Origin: Nocardia transvalensis
GTDB taxonomy: Bacteria; Actinomycetota; Actinomycetes; Mycobacteriales; Mycobacteriaceae
Assembly (NCBI RefSeq): GCF_015477765.1
Contig: NZ_JADLQQ010000011.1
Span: forward strand, 208,855-272,854
Direction of reading: 5' to 3'
DNA length: 64,000 nucleotides
The notes under the pieces were generated by a model. That model did no database searches. It was not told the DNA's origin and was given only the letters and a program-made list of their open reading frames with translations. Made by a program: the position numbers and the translations under genes. Of the stretch, positions 17,505-26,364 are shown in pieces. How positions within the stretch are numbered: the stretch's first letter is position 1; each line of letters starts with the position of its first letter.

Positions 17505-19205
17505 ATGACTGATCGGGAATACGATGTGGTGGTGGTCGGCAGTGGCGCCGCCGGGATGACCGCCGCCCTCACCGCCGCGCACCACGGCCTGCGCGCGGTC
17601 GTCATCGAGAAGGCCGCGCACTACGGCGGGTCGACCGCCCGCAGCGGCGGTGGTGTGTGGATCCCGGGCAACAAGGCGCTGCTCGCCTCGGGTCGGCCCG
17701 ACGATCGCGAAGAGGCGCGGACCTACCTGTACAACATCATCGGTGACGTCGTGCCCAAGGAGCGGATCGATACCTACATCGATCGCGGCGCGGAAGCCCT
17801 CGGCTTCGTTCTCGATCACACCCCGCTGAAGTTGCAGTGGGTGCCGGGCTATCCGGACTATTACCCGGAGGCTCCCGGTGGCCAGCCCCAGGGCCGGTCC
17901 TGCGAGCCGAAACCGTTCGACGCCATGGTTCTCGGCGAGGAGCGGTTCAACCTCGAGCCGCCGTATGCGAAGGCTCCCTTGAACGTCGTGACCACCCAGG
18001 CCGATTTCGTCCGCGTCAGCCTCATCCGTCGACATCCGAAGGGCGTGATGCGCGCACTGCGGATCGGAGCACGCACCTATTGGGCCAAGTTCACCCGCAA
18101 ACATCTGGTGGGCATGGGGCAGGCGGTCATCGCGCCGATGCGCAAGGGCCTGCTGGACGCGGCCGTCCCGCTGCTGCTGAATACGCCGATGACCGGGCTG
18201 CTCGTCGAGGACGGTCGAGTCGCCGGCGTCGAGGCCACGCACGAGGGCGAGACAGTGAACTTCCGCGCCCGCTACGGGGTGGTGCTGGGTGCGGGCGGTT
18301 TCGACCACAACGCCGATATGCGGCACAAGTATCAGCGCGAACCGATCGGCACGGAGTGGACCACCGGCGCGAAGGCCAATACCGGCGACGCGATCCGCGC
18401 GGGTATGGAACTCGGCGCGGCCGTGGATTTCATGGAGGACGCCTGGTGGGGTCCGACCGTGCTCAAGGGCGATGGGCGGCCGTGGTTCTGCCTGGCAGAG
18501 CGCAATCTGCCCGGCAGCCTGATCGTCGATATGCAGGGCGAGCGGTTCTTCAACGAATCGCTCCCCTATGTCGAGGCGGTGCACAGGATGTACGGCGGTG
18601 AATACGGACAGGGCGATGGCCCGGGCGAACACGTACCGGCCTGGCTGGTATTCGATCAGCGCTACCGCAATCGCTACATCTACGCCGGATTGCAGCCGGG
18701 ACAGCGCATTCCGAAGCGCTGGATGGAGAACGACAACATCGTGCAGGCCCCGACGCTGGCCGAGCTGGCCCTGCGCATCGGTGTGCCGGAACAGAATCTG
18801 GCCGACACCGTGCAGCGGTTCAACAAGTTCGCCGAGACCGGTGTCGACGAAGACTTCGGCCGCGGTGACAGCGCCTATGACCGCTACTACGGCGACCCGA
18901 CCGTCAAGCCGAATCCGTGCCTGGCCGCGCTGGTGCAGGGCCCCTATTACGCCGCCAAGATGTTCCCCGGCGATCTGGGTACCAAGGGCGGCCTGGTCAC
19001 CGATACCGCGGGACGGGTGCTGCGCGAGGACGGCACGGTCATCGACGGCCTGTACGCGGCCGGGAACACCTCCGCGCCGGTCATGGGCCACACCTACGCC
19101 GGTCCCGGCGCGACCATCGGTCCCGCGATCACGTTCGGCTATCTGGCGGTGCTGGATATCGTCGCCCGGGCGCAGCGGCCGGTGACCAGCGAGGCGAGCA
19201 AGTAG
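17505..19205 (+). CDS. kstD: 3-ketosteroid delta-1-dehydrogenase KstD
   Basis: A 566-residue FAD enzyme. VVVVGSGAAGMTAALTAA at residues about 8-25 is the FAD Rossmann motif, followed by GGSTARSGGGVWIPGN, typical of KstD; AAGNTSAPVMGHTYAGPGA near the C-terminus closes the FAD site. It introduces the C1-C2 double bond in ring A of 3-ketosteroids, which with KshA opens ring B. ATG 17505 gives the family's length (about 563) and MTDREYDVVVVG at the N-terminus; an in-frame ATG at 17430 would cross the operator. No ribosome site is visible, so a leaderless message is likely. The hydratase gene follows after 10 bases. Confidence 0.93.
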   Translation: MTDREYDVVVVGSGAAGMTAALTAAHHGLRAVVIEKAAHYGGSTARSGGGVWIPGNKALLASGRPDDREEARTYLYNIIGDVVPKERIDTYIDRGAEALGFVLDHTPLKLQWVPGYPDYYPEAPGGQPQGRSCEPKPFDAMVLGEERFNLEPPYAKAPLNVVTTQADFVRVSLIRRHPKGVMRALRIGARTYWAKFTRKHLVGMGQAVIAPMRKGLLDAAVPLLLNTPMTGLLVEDGRVAGVEATHEGETVNFRARYGVVLGAGGFDHNADMRHKYQREPIGTEWTTGAKANTGDAIRAGMELGAAVDFMEDAWWGPTVLKGDGRPWFCLAERNLPGSLIVDMQGERFFNESLPYVEAVHRMYGGEYGQGDGPGEHVPAWLVFDQRYRNRYIYAGLQPGQRIPKRWMENDNIVQAPTLAELALRIGVPEQNLADTVQRFNKFAETGVDEDFGRGDSAYDRYYGDPTVKPNPCLAALVQGPYYAAKMFPGDLGTKGGLVTDTAGRVLREDGTVIDGLYAAGNTSAPVMGHTYAGPGATIGPAITFGYLAVLDIVARAQRPVTSEASK

Positions 19206-19215
19206 GAGGACACTG

Positions 19216-20079
19216 ATGCCGATCGACCCGAAAGTCGCCCTGGGAGCAGCGCTTCCGGGCCTGGAGTTCGCGTGGACACCCTCGGACGTGCAGCTGTACC
19301 ACCTCGGCCTGGGCGCGGGTGCGCGCTCGACCGATCCGGACGAGCTGCGCTATCTCGACGACCGGGATCCGCAGGTACTGCCGACGTTTGCGACCGTGGC
19401 GCCGACGCTGCGGGCGACCGAGCCGCCGCGGGTGAGTTTTCCGGGGGTGGAGATCGATCTGGCGAAGGTGGTGCACGCCCGCCAGGAGGTCGTGGTGCAC
19501 CGGCCGATTCCGGCCGCCGGGAAGGCGTCGAGCAGCGGCCGCATCAGCGAGATCTGGGACAAGGGCTCGGCCGCGGTGATCGTGCAGGAGACCACGGCCA
19601 CCGGCTCGGACGGGGAGCCGCTGTGGACGGCGCGCTCATCCATCTTCGCCAAGGGCGAGGGCGGTTTCGGCGGCGAGCGAGGTCCCAGCACCAGGAACGA
19701 ACTGCCGGACCGGGCACCGGATTTCGACGTGATCACGCCGACGCTGCCGCAGCAGGCGCTGCTGTATCGACTGTGCGGTGACCGCAATCCGCTGCATTCG
19801 GATCCCGAATTCGCCCGTGCCGCGGGTTTTCCCAACCCGATCCTGCACGGGCTGTGCACCTACGGGGTGGTCTGCAAGACGGCCGTCGACACCGTGCTGG
19901 GCTCGAATTCGAGTCGGGTCACAGGTTTCGCGGCGCGTTTTGCGGGTGTTCTCTACCCAGGGGAAACAATTCGCTCGCGCATGTGGTTGGAAGGAAGCGA
20001 ACTCACCATCGTCGCCACCGTGGTGGAACGGGAGGACGCCCCGGTACTCGGCGACGTGACACTGACCTTCTCCTCCTGA
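19216..20079 (+). CDS. MaoC-family enoyl-CoA hydratase (Rv3538-like, formerly 'hsd4B')
   Basis: A 287-residue double hot-dog protein. The C-terminal half carries LLYRLCGDRNPLHSDPEFA, the hydratase-2 motif with catalytic Asp and His, and then FPNPILHGLCTYGVVCK. The N-terminal half is the inactive, substrate-covering hot-dog. It hydrates a 2-enoyl-CoA, probably in steroid side-chain oxidation. The M. tuberculosis counterpart next to kstD was once called a dehydrogenase (hsd4B), but this sequence has no dehydrogenase motif. AGGAGG precedes the ATG, and it is in an operon with kstD. Confidence 0.87.
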   Translation: MPIDPKVALGAALPGLEFAWTPSDVQLYHLGLGAGARSTDPDELRYLDDRDPQVLPTFATVAPTLRATEPPRVSFPGVEIDLAKVVHARQEVVVHRPIPAAGKASSSGRISEIWDKGSAAVIVQETTATGSDGEPLWTARSSIFAKGEGGFGGERGPSTRNELPDRAPDFDVITPTLPQQALLYRLCGDRNPLHSDPEFARAAGFPNPILHGLCTYGVVCKTAVDTVLGSNSSRVTGFAARFAGVLYPGETIRSRMWLEGSELTIVATVVEREDAPVLGDVTLTFSS

Positions 20080-20136
20080 CCGCCCAGCCCCGTCGCCCCG
20101 GCGCCGGAGAGTACCCGCCGGGGCGGCGGTCCACCA

Positions 20137-20196
20137 CCCCGGCCAAAAGCGTGCCGGGGAACGAGTGGTCGGCGTGCCGGGGAACGAGTGGTCGGC
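20137..20196. repeat. REP-like hairpin with two tandem copies of its right flank
   Basis: CCCCGGC (20137-20143), a 9-nt loop and GCCGGGG form a hairpin of the family also found at 35.6, 51.7 and 56.4 kb. From 20151 a 23-bp unit beginning GTGCCGGGGAACGAGTGG occurs twice without a mismatch (20151-20173, 20174-20196). The gap between the hydratase gene and the membrane peptide holds no other gene. Confidence 0.65.
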
Positions 20197-20229
20197 AGGC
20201 CGGGGCCCAGGGCGGCATGCCGGAATATT

Positions 20230-20310
20230 TCAGTGCTCCGGGAAGCCCGTCGAGAACAGGACGGCGATGGCTAGGGAACAGACGACGGCTACGACCGGGA
20301 TAATCCACAT
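20230..20310 (-). CDS. Possible 26-residue single-span membrane peptide
   Basis: An open frame from ATG 20310 to TGA 20230 encodes 26 residues: M-W-I-I-P, then an unbroken hydrophobic run (VVAVVCSLAIAVLF) and a short polar tail STGFPEH. That is a plausible single transmembrane segment with a short hydrophilic end. Seven bases upstream stands a perfect TACTAC-N5-GTAGTA-type dyad. No ribosome site is visible, so it would be read from a leaderless or nearly leaderless message. No homologue is known to me. Conservation of this frame in relatives would decide whether it is real. Confidence 0.45.
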   Translation of the reverse strand: MWIIPVVAVVCSLAIAVLFSTGFPEH

Positions 20311-20317
20311 GCCATAG

Positions 20318-20336
20318 ATACTACCGATAGTAGTAT
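20318..20336. promoter_or_regulatory. BlaI/CopY-like palindrome
   Basis: ATACTAC-CGATA-GTAGTAT is a perfect 7-bp inverted repeat with a 5-nt centre. The core TACTAC-N5-GTAGTA resembles BlaI-family operators. It begins at the last base of the preceding - strand gene's stop codon and ends 7 bases before the 26-codon frame, so it most likely controls that peptide; a role as a terminator is less likely without a T-run. Confidence 0.5.
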
Positions 20337-20776
20337 TACAGGGTGTCGTCGGGCGTGCGAGCGGGGGTCAGGCCCTGGACGACGAGCGCGTACAGCAGGA
20401 CCACCAGGATCGGGGCGGCCAGCGGCACCCATGCCAACTGGACGGGAACCAGCGTCGCTACCACGGCGGCAGCGGCGAAGGCCAGCGCACCCGTCACCGA
20501 GGGCAGGGTGGTCGGCACGACGCCGCGGGGAGCCTGCACGGTGGCGGTGTTGAGCAGGTAGGTCGTGGCCACCACGCCCGCGGCGGCCGCCGCCAGTGCG
20601 CCGGTGTCATCCCAGGCAATGGCCGCCAGTGCGGTCAGCGCGGCGCCCACCGCGCAGATGCGCAACCGCCAGCCCGCGACCACCAGGACGAAGGTGGGGA
20701 TCGCGGCCCACGGCAGGACGACAGCCACCGCCACCGTCAGCAGCAGCCCGGACAGGACGGCGAGGAATCTGGTCAT
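20336..20776 (-). CDS. Polytopic membrane protein of the MoxR/DUF58 operon
   Basis: A 146-residue protein with four or five hydrophobic segments (for example LAVLSGLLLTVAVAVVLP and AAPILVVLLYALVVQGL) and no catalytic motif. Its ATG overlaps the stop of the DUF58 gene (ATGA), and it ends the five-gene operon that runs from 24.5 kb. Similar small membrane proteins end MoxR-DUF58 operons of other actinomycetes (the M. tuberculosis moxR2 region, from memory). It may help hold the complex in the membrane, but this is inference. Confidence 0.75.
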   Translation of the reverse strand: MTRFLAVLSGLLLTVAVAVVLPWAAIPTFVLVVAGWRLRICAVGAALTALAAIAWDDTGALAAAAAGVVATTYLLNTATVQAPRGVVPTTLPSVTGALAFAAAAVVATLVPVQLAWVPLAAPILVVLLYALVVQGLTPARTPDDTL

Positions 20777-22047
20777 CGCTTCACCCGCACGAGCCGGCGA
20801 TGCTGCGGGAGCAACCGCATGATCTGGTCCAGCCGCGTCCCCTCCGGCCACGCCACGATATCGACGCCGACCGTTCCCATGTCCCGGTACATCGCGGTCC
20901 GTTCCAGCTGCCACATGCGCGCCAGGGTGGGTTCGAGATCCTCGCGAAAAGGCGTGCCGCGCAGGACATCCACGACCACCACCACGTGCCCGCGCTTGCG
21001 CAGATCGATCAGCGCCAGCGCGAACTGGGTGTCCAGCAGGGTGGAGAACGCCACGACGATCGCGCCCAGCGGCACCGCCGCGTGCGGGGCCAGGGTGCCG
21101 GAGGTGGGAATGTGTTCATCACCCACATCGAGCACGGTGTCGACGATGCGATAGAACTGCCGCCGGCCGATATCGGGCCGCAGCCAGCGCGGCGCGCGGC
21201 CCAGACAGACGACCGCGGTGCGATCCCCGGCCTGCAGCGCCGACTGTGCCACCTGTGCCGCACCGCGCACCGACAGCTCCAGCGAGTCCGACGCCGGTCC
21301 CGGCGCCTGCAGCGAGGTGTCCACCAGCACAACCACATCGGCGGCCCGGTTGGTCAGCCGCTCGGTGACGTAGAGCCGGCCGCGGCGCGCGCTCACCGGC
21401 CAGTTCACGGTGCGCAGCTGATCGCCCGGCGCGTAGGCGCGGATATCGGCGTATTCGACGCCCGGACCGTGACGGCGAGTCAGATGGGTGCCGATGCGTT
21501 CGGGAAGTTCGGTGCGCGGCAACCGCATCCGCTGCGGATCGGTGACCGGATACACGTACACCTCACCGGCGGGCAGGGATACCGACGCCACCGCCAAACC
21601 GGCCGGACTCAGCGCCGTGACCCGCACGCGGATCGGATAGCGCCCCCAGCGCCCCGTCGACATCACCAGCCGCAGACCCGCCGGTGCCGCACCGGAATCC
21701 ACCGATTCCTCCACCCGCGCCTCGAGCCCGTGCGCCTGCTCCGGCTTGCAACGCAGCAGCGCATGCCCCTCCTCGACGAAGGCCGCGACATTCAGCACCA
21801 CTTCCTCGGATTCGAAGCAGCGCACCACCCCCGCGCCGTCGACCTGAATCCTGGTGCGCGACATCTGTATCGATGCGGCGGCGAGCACGCCCAGCATGGG
21901 CGCGGCAAACACCACGAGTTGCCAGCGCTCCAGCATGACGGCCAGCGTGAGCGCCGGTGCCGCCACGCCCGCCAGCATGAACACCAGGGGCGCCGGCCGC
22001 CACCGCAGTTCGGCCTCGGCCACCGATGCGATATCCCGATGCCTCAT
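20773..22047 (-). CDS. DUF58 protein with vWA-like domain
   Basis: A 424-residue protein. Two N-terminal hydrophobic helices (about 17-60) are followed by a soluble part. Residues about 210-250 hold the DUF58 signature: GVEYADIRAYAPGDQLRTVNW, then SARRGRLYVTE. The last third begins VVVLVDTSLQA, a vWA-like fold with a DTS-type metal motif. DUF58 proteins work with MoxR ATPases, probably in the folding or metal loading of partner proteins at the membrane. Its start overlaps the moxR stop (ATGA), and its own stop overlaps the next gene's start. Confidence 0.85.
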   Translation of the reverse strand: MRHRDIASVAEAELRWRPAPLVFMLAGVAAPALTLAVMLERWQLVVFAAPMLGVLAAASIQMSRTRIQVDGAGVVRCFESEEVVLNVAAFVEEGHALLRCKPEQAHGLEARVEESVDSGAAPAGLRLVMSTGRWGRYPIRVRVTALSPAGLAVASVSLPAGEVYVYPVTDPQRMRLPRTELPERIGTHLTRRHGPGVEYADIRAYAPGDQLRTVNWPVSARRGRLYVTERLTNRAADVVVLVDTSLQAPGPASDSLELSVRGAAQVAQSALQAGDRTAVVCLGRAPRWLRPDIGRRQFYRIVDTVLDVGDEHIPTSGTLAPHAAVPLGAIVVAFSTLLDTQFALALIDLRKRGHVVVVVDVLRGTPFREDLEPTLARMWQLERTAMYRDMGTVGVDIVAWPEGTRLDQIMRLLPQHRRLVRVKR

Positions 22048-23015
22048 GTGACGGTGGCGCGCGGAACCGGCAGCCGACGCAGCAGTTCGGCGATCACGTC
22101 CTCGCCGCGGATGCGGCGCACCCACATCTCCGGGCGCAGCGTGATGCGGTGGGCCATGGCCGGAATCGCCAGGGCCTTCACGTCTTCGGGGATCACGTAG
22201 TCGCGGCCCATGAGCAGCGCGCGGGCGCGGGACATCTGCACCAAATCCAGCTCGGCCCGCGGGCTGGCGCCGACCTCGACCTGCGGATGACCACGGGTCG
22301 CGGCGGCCAGCGCCACCACGTAGGTCACGACATCCGGGTGCACGGTGACGAATTCGACGGCTTGGCGCATCTCCAGCAGGCCCTGTGCGTCCACCACCTG
22401 GCCGATCTGCGGGGTCACCGCGCCCCGCTCCAGGCGGCGGCGAATCATCCGGGTCTCGTCCTGCTCGGACAGATAGCCCAGCCGCAGCTGTACGGCGAAC
22501 CGATCCAGCTGCGCCTCGGGCAGCGGGTAGGTGCCCTCGTACTCGATGGGGTTGTCGGTGGCCAGCACGATGAACGGCTGTGGCAGCGGGAAGGTTTCGC
22601 CATCGATGCTGACCTGTCCCTCGGCCATGGCCTCCAGCAGCGCCGCCTGCGTCTTCGGCGGGGTGCGGTTGATCTCGTCGGCCAGCAGCATATTGGTGAA
22701 CACCGGGCCGCGGCGGAAATTGAAGCGGCCCGAATTCATGTCGTAGATGGTCGAGCCGATCAGGTCCGCGGGCAGCAGATCCGGAGTGAACTGGACCCGG
22801 GTGAACTGCAAACCCAATGCGGCGGCGAAGGATCGGGCGATCAGCGTCTTCCCCAGACCGGGCAGGTCCTCGATCAGGACGTGGCCACCGGCCAGCACCG
22901 TGACCATGATCAGTTGCAGTTCGTCGCGCTTGCCGACCACGACGCGGGAGATCTCCCGCAGCACCGCGTCGGTGCGTTTGATGGTTGCGTCCATCGGTGT
23001 CGTCATATTCGTCAC
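22044..23015 (-). CDS. MoxR-type AAA+ ATPase
   Basis: A 323-residue AAA+ ATPase. Walker A is in EDLPGLGKTLIARS (residues about 48-61), Walker B in NMLLADEINRTPPKTQAALLEAM, and the sensor part in FIVLATDNPIEYEGTYPLPEAQLDRF. It would use ATP to remodel or load cofactors into a partner, with the DUF58 protein encoded next. The start is taken as GTG 23015; ATG 23006 is an alternative. It is the third gene of the operon, 16 bases after the preceding gene. Confidence 0.9.
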   Translation of the reverse strand: MTNMTTPMDATIKRTDAVLREISRVVVGKRDELQLIMVTVLAGGHVLIEDLPGLGKTLIARSFAAALGLQFTRVQFTPDLLPADLIGSTIYDMNSGRFNFRRGPVFTNMLLADEINRTPPKTQAALLEAMAEGQVSIDGETFPLPQPFIVLATDNPIEYEGTYPLPEAQLDRFAVQLRLGYLSEQDETRMIRRRLERGAVTPQIGQVVDAQGLLEMRQAVEFVTVHPDVVTYVVALAAATRGHPQVEVGASPRAELDLVQMSRARALLMGRDYVIPEDVKALAIPAMAHRITLRPEMWVRRIRGEDVIAELLRRLPVPRATVT

Positions 23016-23031
23016 ACTCGTATCAACCTTT

Positions 23032-23535
23032 TCACATCGACTGGAGTCGGCGCAGGATCTCGTCCAACGCCGCGCGCCCGGGTGCGCGCGTGTTGTGGTC
23101 GCGCAGCGCCGAATCGGCCGGGTCCACCCAGCGCCACAGTTCCGGGCCGAACAGCATCAGCCCGGCCGATTCGGTGGCGCGCCGGTTCTTCGTGATCCGG
23201 TGTCCGCTGGACAGTTCGAACTCCTTGGCCAGCAGCGGTCGCAGATACCGGTCCCAGTCGGCGCGCGAACCGTCGGCCCGCTCGGCGAGCATCTCGGCGC
23301 GAGCCTGCCAGCGCCGCAACATCTCCGCCGGGCCGTTATCGATCTCGTTGTCGGCCGGGTCGTTCGGCGGTTCGGCGCGCGACCGCTCGACCAGCGACCA
23401 CACCAGCAGCCCCAGCGCACCCAGCACCGGCACGCCGACCAGCACCGGCAGCGCCGCGCGCTGGCTGCTCAGGGCGAGCAGTTCGACGAGTACGACCAGG
23501 GCGATCGCACCGCAGACGATGACAGATCGGATCAT
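23032..23535 (-). CDS. Membrane protein of the MoxR operon
   Basis: A 167-residue protein with two adjacent hydrophobic segments at the N-terminus (residues about 3-24 and 30-48) and a charged cytoplasmic or periplasmic tail containing WDRYLRPLLAKEFEL and FGPELWRWVDP. I do not recognise a named domain. Its ATG overlaps the stop of the upstream DUF4129 gene (ATGA), and moxR follows after 16 bases, so it is made with them. M. tuberculosis has comparable uncharacterised genes ahead of moxR2. Confidence 0.75.
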   Translation of the reverse strand: MIRSVIVCGAIALVVLVELLALSSQRAALPVLVGVPVLGALGLLVWSLVERSRAEPPNDPADNEIDNGPAEMLRRWQARAEMLAERADGSRADWDRYLRPLLAKEFELSSGHRITKNRRATESAGLMLFGPELWRWVDPADSALRDHNTRAPGRAALDEILRRLQSM

Positions 23536-24509
23536 TGCTGTTCTCCCTGCAGGTCGTTCAGCACGATCCGCAGCAGTTGCTCGGCCCGCATGCGCTGCCA
23601 CTCGAGCATGGCGTGCGGGCTGAAACGCGCCTCCTCGAACAGCGCGACCAGTTCCCGGGCCGAGGCATCGTGCAGCGCACCGCGATCGAATGCGCGGGCC
23701 AGCACCTCGGAGGGGGTGTCGGACACCAGCGGCGCCACCTCGCGGGCCTGCGCCAGGCCGCGTTCCATGGCGACATAGCAGGCGATGATCGCCTCGCGCG
23801 CATCCTGGCCGGGCGCGATCATGGCAGCCAGGCCCATCTCGGCCACCTGTGCCAGCGAGACCGCGGGTTCCGCGGCGGACGGGGCGGGGAGGTCTGGCTC
23901 GGGCACCGTGCGGGTCCGGGTGCCGAGCGCGACCACGATGAGACCGGCGATCGCGGTGGCGATCAAGGCCGCGGCGGTGACGCCGACGAACCAGAACGTG
24001 CGCCCGCTCAGCTCCGGCGTGCCGGAGAACGGGTGGGGCGTCGGCGGCGGGGATTGCAGCGTCGTCGTCGGGGTCGGACGCGCCGCCGGGGCTTCCGGTG
24101 CGGTGGATCCTCCTCCCGTCACGAGATATACGGACCAGGTGAGCGCCGCGAAGAGGGCGATGATCGCCAGAACGACGAGCACGATCAGGCCCGCCCGGCG
24201 TAGCCGCCAGGGTTGGCGCCGCCGGTCCCGGTCGCGCTCGGGCATGGCCAGCGGCAGCCGGTGCTGGCTCGTGAGCACCCCGGCGAGCAGAATCACCACC
24301 GACACCAGCGACAGCACCGGCATCAGCGCGACGGTGACCGCAGACGGCGGCGAGACCGCGTGCGGCCCACCGATTCCCGGGATGAAGCCGCGCAAGGCGA
24401 GCACGGCGAACATCAGCAGCGCGATCAGTCCGACCGCGCGCGGTATCGCCGTGCCCACCCGGCCCACCGGCCTCTCCCAAGAACATCGGTACTGCACAAA
24501 CAGCCACAT
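23532..24509 (-). CDS. DUF4129-type membrane protein, first gene of the MoxR operon
   Basis: A protein of up to 325 residues with hydrophobic segments at about 27-42, 60-82, 108-130 and 172-195, a proline/threonine-rich linker (about 133-160) and a C-terminal soluble domain. That domain contains IACYVAMERGLAQ and SARELVALFEEARFSPHAM, which fits DUF4129, found beside transglutaminase and MoxR genes. ATG 24509 is the outermost start; GTG codons at 24467 and 24458 follow GGGAGAGG and are more likely. It is the first gene of the five-gene run. The 266 bases upstream, to ltp2, hold no gene I can support. Confidence 0.75.
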   Translation of the reverse strand: MWLFVQYRCSWERPVGRVGTAIPRAVGLIALLMFAVLALRGFIPGIGGPHAVSPPSAVTVALMPVLSLVSVVILLAGVLTSQHRLPLAMPERDRDRRRQPWRLRRAGLIVLVVLAIIALFAALTWSVYLVTGGGSTAPEAPAARPTPTTTLQSPPPTPHPFSGTPELSGRTFWFVGVTAAALIATAIAGLIVVALGTRTRTVPEPDLPAPSAAEPAVSLAQVAEMGLAAMIAPGQDAREAIIACYVAMERGLAQAREVAPLVSDTPSEVLARAFDRGALHDASARELVALFEEARFSPHAMLEWQRMRAEQLLRIVLNDLQGEQQ

Positions 24510-24775
24510 CGTTACATGCCGAACGGTCCGTCAGGAGGGAAATCGAAACACCAGGACATCACAAATCGGGTGTATCCCCCTGGCGGATCGTCGATCCGGC
24601 AATCGGCTGTGAAAATCCACAACGGCACCGGCCCGCATCCCGGCCGGTCCACAAAGAGATACGCCTCTATTTCGCATTAATGCAAAGGCATTGGCGCGCA
24701 ATCCGAGTCGCGTTTGTACGATTTCTCACAGTTCGCCGAAATCCGCAACGAGGGAATCCGGCGAGTGCGGGAGCG

Positions 24776-25951
24776 TCAGTTCGCGCTCAGTACCAAGCCG
24801 GACGTGGGGACGCCGGTCCCGGCGGTGACCACGATGTTCTGCAGGCCCTGAACCTGGTTGACCGACGTTCCGCGGATTTGGCGGACGCCCTCGGCGATGC
24901 CGTTCATGCCGTGGATGTAGGCCTCGCCGAGCTGGCCGCCGTGGGTGTTCAGGGGCAGGCGGCCGCCCAGTTCGATGGCGCCGTCGGCGATGAAATCCTT
25001 GGCGTCGCCGCGGCCGCAGAAGCCCAGTTCCTCCAGCTGCATCAGGACGAAGGGGGTGAAGTGGTCGTAGAGGATGGCCGCCTGCATATCGTCCGGGCGC
25101 AGACCGCTTTGGGCCCAGAGCTGTTCGCCGACCAGGCCCATTTCCGGCAGGCCGGTCATGGCGTCGCGGTAGTAACTGGTCATGACGTATGGGTCGGAGC
25201 CGGAACCCTGTGCCGCGGCGGCGATCACGGCCGGGCGCTGCGAAAGATCGCGGGCCCGCTCGACACTGGTGATCACCAGGGCGACACCGCCGTCGGTTTC
25301 CTGGCAGCAGTCCAGCAGGTGCAGGGGCTCGGCGATCCAGCGGGAATTCTGGTGCTCCTCGAGGGTGATCGGCTTGCCGTAGAAGTGGGCGGCGGGATTG
25401 ACCGCGGCATGTTTGCGATCGGCCACCGCGACCCGGCCGAAGTCGGCACTGGTGGCGCCGTACACATGCATGTATCTGCGCGCCACCATGGCCACCTGCG
25501 CCGCGGGCGTCCCCAGGCCCTGCGGATACGACCATGCCGCATCCACACCCGAGGAGGTCGGCGCGGCGGCCAATTGAGTGGAGAACTGGCCGAAGCGGTG
25601 TCCGGAGCGTTCGTTGAAGGCCCGGTAGGCGACCACCACGTCCGCAATACCGGTCGCCACCGCCATGGCGGCCTGCTGCACCGTCGCGCACGCCGCACCG
25701 CCACCGAAAGGAATATTGCTGAAGAACGTCAGATTCGGGATATCCAGCGCCCGCGCCACCGCGGCCTGGGTGTTGGTGTCCATCGTGAAGGTCGTCAGAC
25801 CGTCCACATCGGCGGGTTTCAGCCCCGCGTCGTCGAGCGCGGCCGTGACCGCCTCGGCGGCCAGCCGCAATTCGCTGCGCCCGGAATCCTTGGAGAAGTC
25901 GGTGGCACCGATGCCGACGATCGCGGCCCGACCGCTGATTGAGGTACTCAC
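24776..25951 (-). CDS. ltp2: Steroid side-chain aldolase Ltp2 (thiolase fold)
   Basis: A 391-residue thiolase-superfamily protein of the SCP-x/lipid-transfer type (MSTSISGRAAIVGIGATDFS at the N-terminus; the nucleophile-loop region is GGGAACATVQQ). With the DUF35 part of ChsH2 it cleaves the 17-hydroxy-20-carboxypregnane-type CoA ester by retro-aldol reaction to a 17-ketosteroid and propionyl-CoA, ending removal of the side chain. The GTG start overlaps the chsH1 stop (GTGA). It is the last gene of fadE34-fadE28-fadE29-chsH2-chsH1-ltp2, matching M. tuberculosis Rv3540c. Confidence 0.9.
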   Translation of the reverse strand: MSTSISGRAAIVGIGATDFSKDSGRSELRLAAEAVTAALDDAGLKPADVDGLTTFTMDTNTQAAVARALDIPNLTFFSNIPFGGGAACATVQQAAMAVATGIADVVVAYRAFNERSGHRFGQFSTQLAAAPTSSGVDAAWSYPQGLGTPAAQVAMVARRYMHVYGATSADFGRVAVADRKHAAVNPAAHFYGKPITLEEHQNSRWIAEPLHLLDCCQETDGGVALVITSVERARDLSQRPAVIAAAAQGSGSDPYVMTSYYRDAMTGLPEMGLVGEQLWAQSGLRPDDMQAAILYDHFTPFVLMQLEELGFCGRGDAKDFIADGAIELGGRLPLNTHGGQLGEAYIHGMNGIAEGVRQIRGTSVNQVQGLQNIVVTAGTGVPTSGLVLSAN

Positions 25952-26364
25952 GCCTTCTCCTGCAGTGCGATGACGACTTTCGCCTGAATGTGGTCGCCGA
26001 GGCTGTCGCGCCCGACCACCTCGATATGAATATCGCCACCTTCGATGGCGGTCACCGTGCCGGTCAGCGTCAGCGTGTCCCCGGCATACAGCGGCACACC
26101 CAATCGCAGCGCATTGGATTTCACCACGGCGCGGGGCCCGGCCCAGTCCGTGACGAACCGCTGTACCAGGCCCATATCGGTGAGGATATTGACGAAGATG
26201 TCCTTCGAGCCCCGCTCCACTGCCTTGTCACGATCGTGGTGCACATCCTGAAAGTCCCTGGTGGCCAACGCAGTGCTGATCACGAAGGTGGGGTCGGCGT
26301 GAATGGTCAGCTCCGGCAGCGCCGTTCCGACCTCGACGGCGGCCGGTTCCACTGTGGCGGTCAT
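25948..26364 (-). CDS. chsH1: Enoyl-CoA hydratase subunit ChsH1
   Basis: A 138-residue single hot-dog MaoC-like protein. The catalytic Asp and His are in ALATRDFQDVHHDRDKA (about residues 36-52), with GSKDIFVNILTDMGL after them. It pairs with the MaoC half of ChsH2 to hydrate the steroid 17(20)-enoyl-CoA made by FadE28/FadE29. ATG 26364 overlaps the chsH2 stop (ATGA), and its own stop overlaps the ltp2 start (GTGA), so the three subunits are tightly coupled. It corresponds to M. tuberculosis Rv3541c. Confidence 0.9.
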   Translation of the reverse strand: MTATVEPAAVEVGTALPELTIHADPTFVISTALATRDFQDVHHDRDKAVERGSKDIFVNILTDMGLVQRFVTDWAGPRAVVKSNALRLGVPLYAGDTLTLTGTVTAIEGGDIHIEVVGRDSLGDHIQAKVVIALQEKA

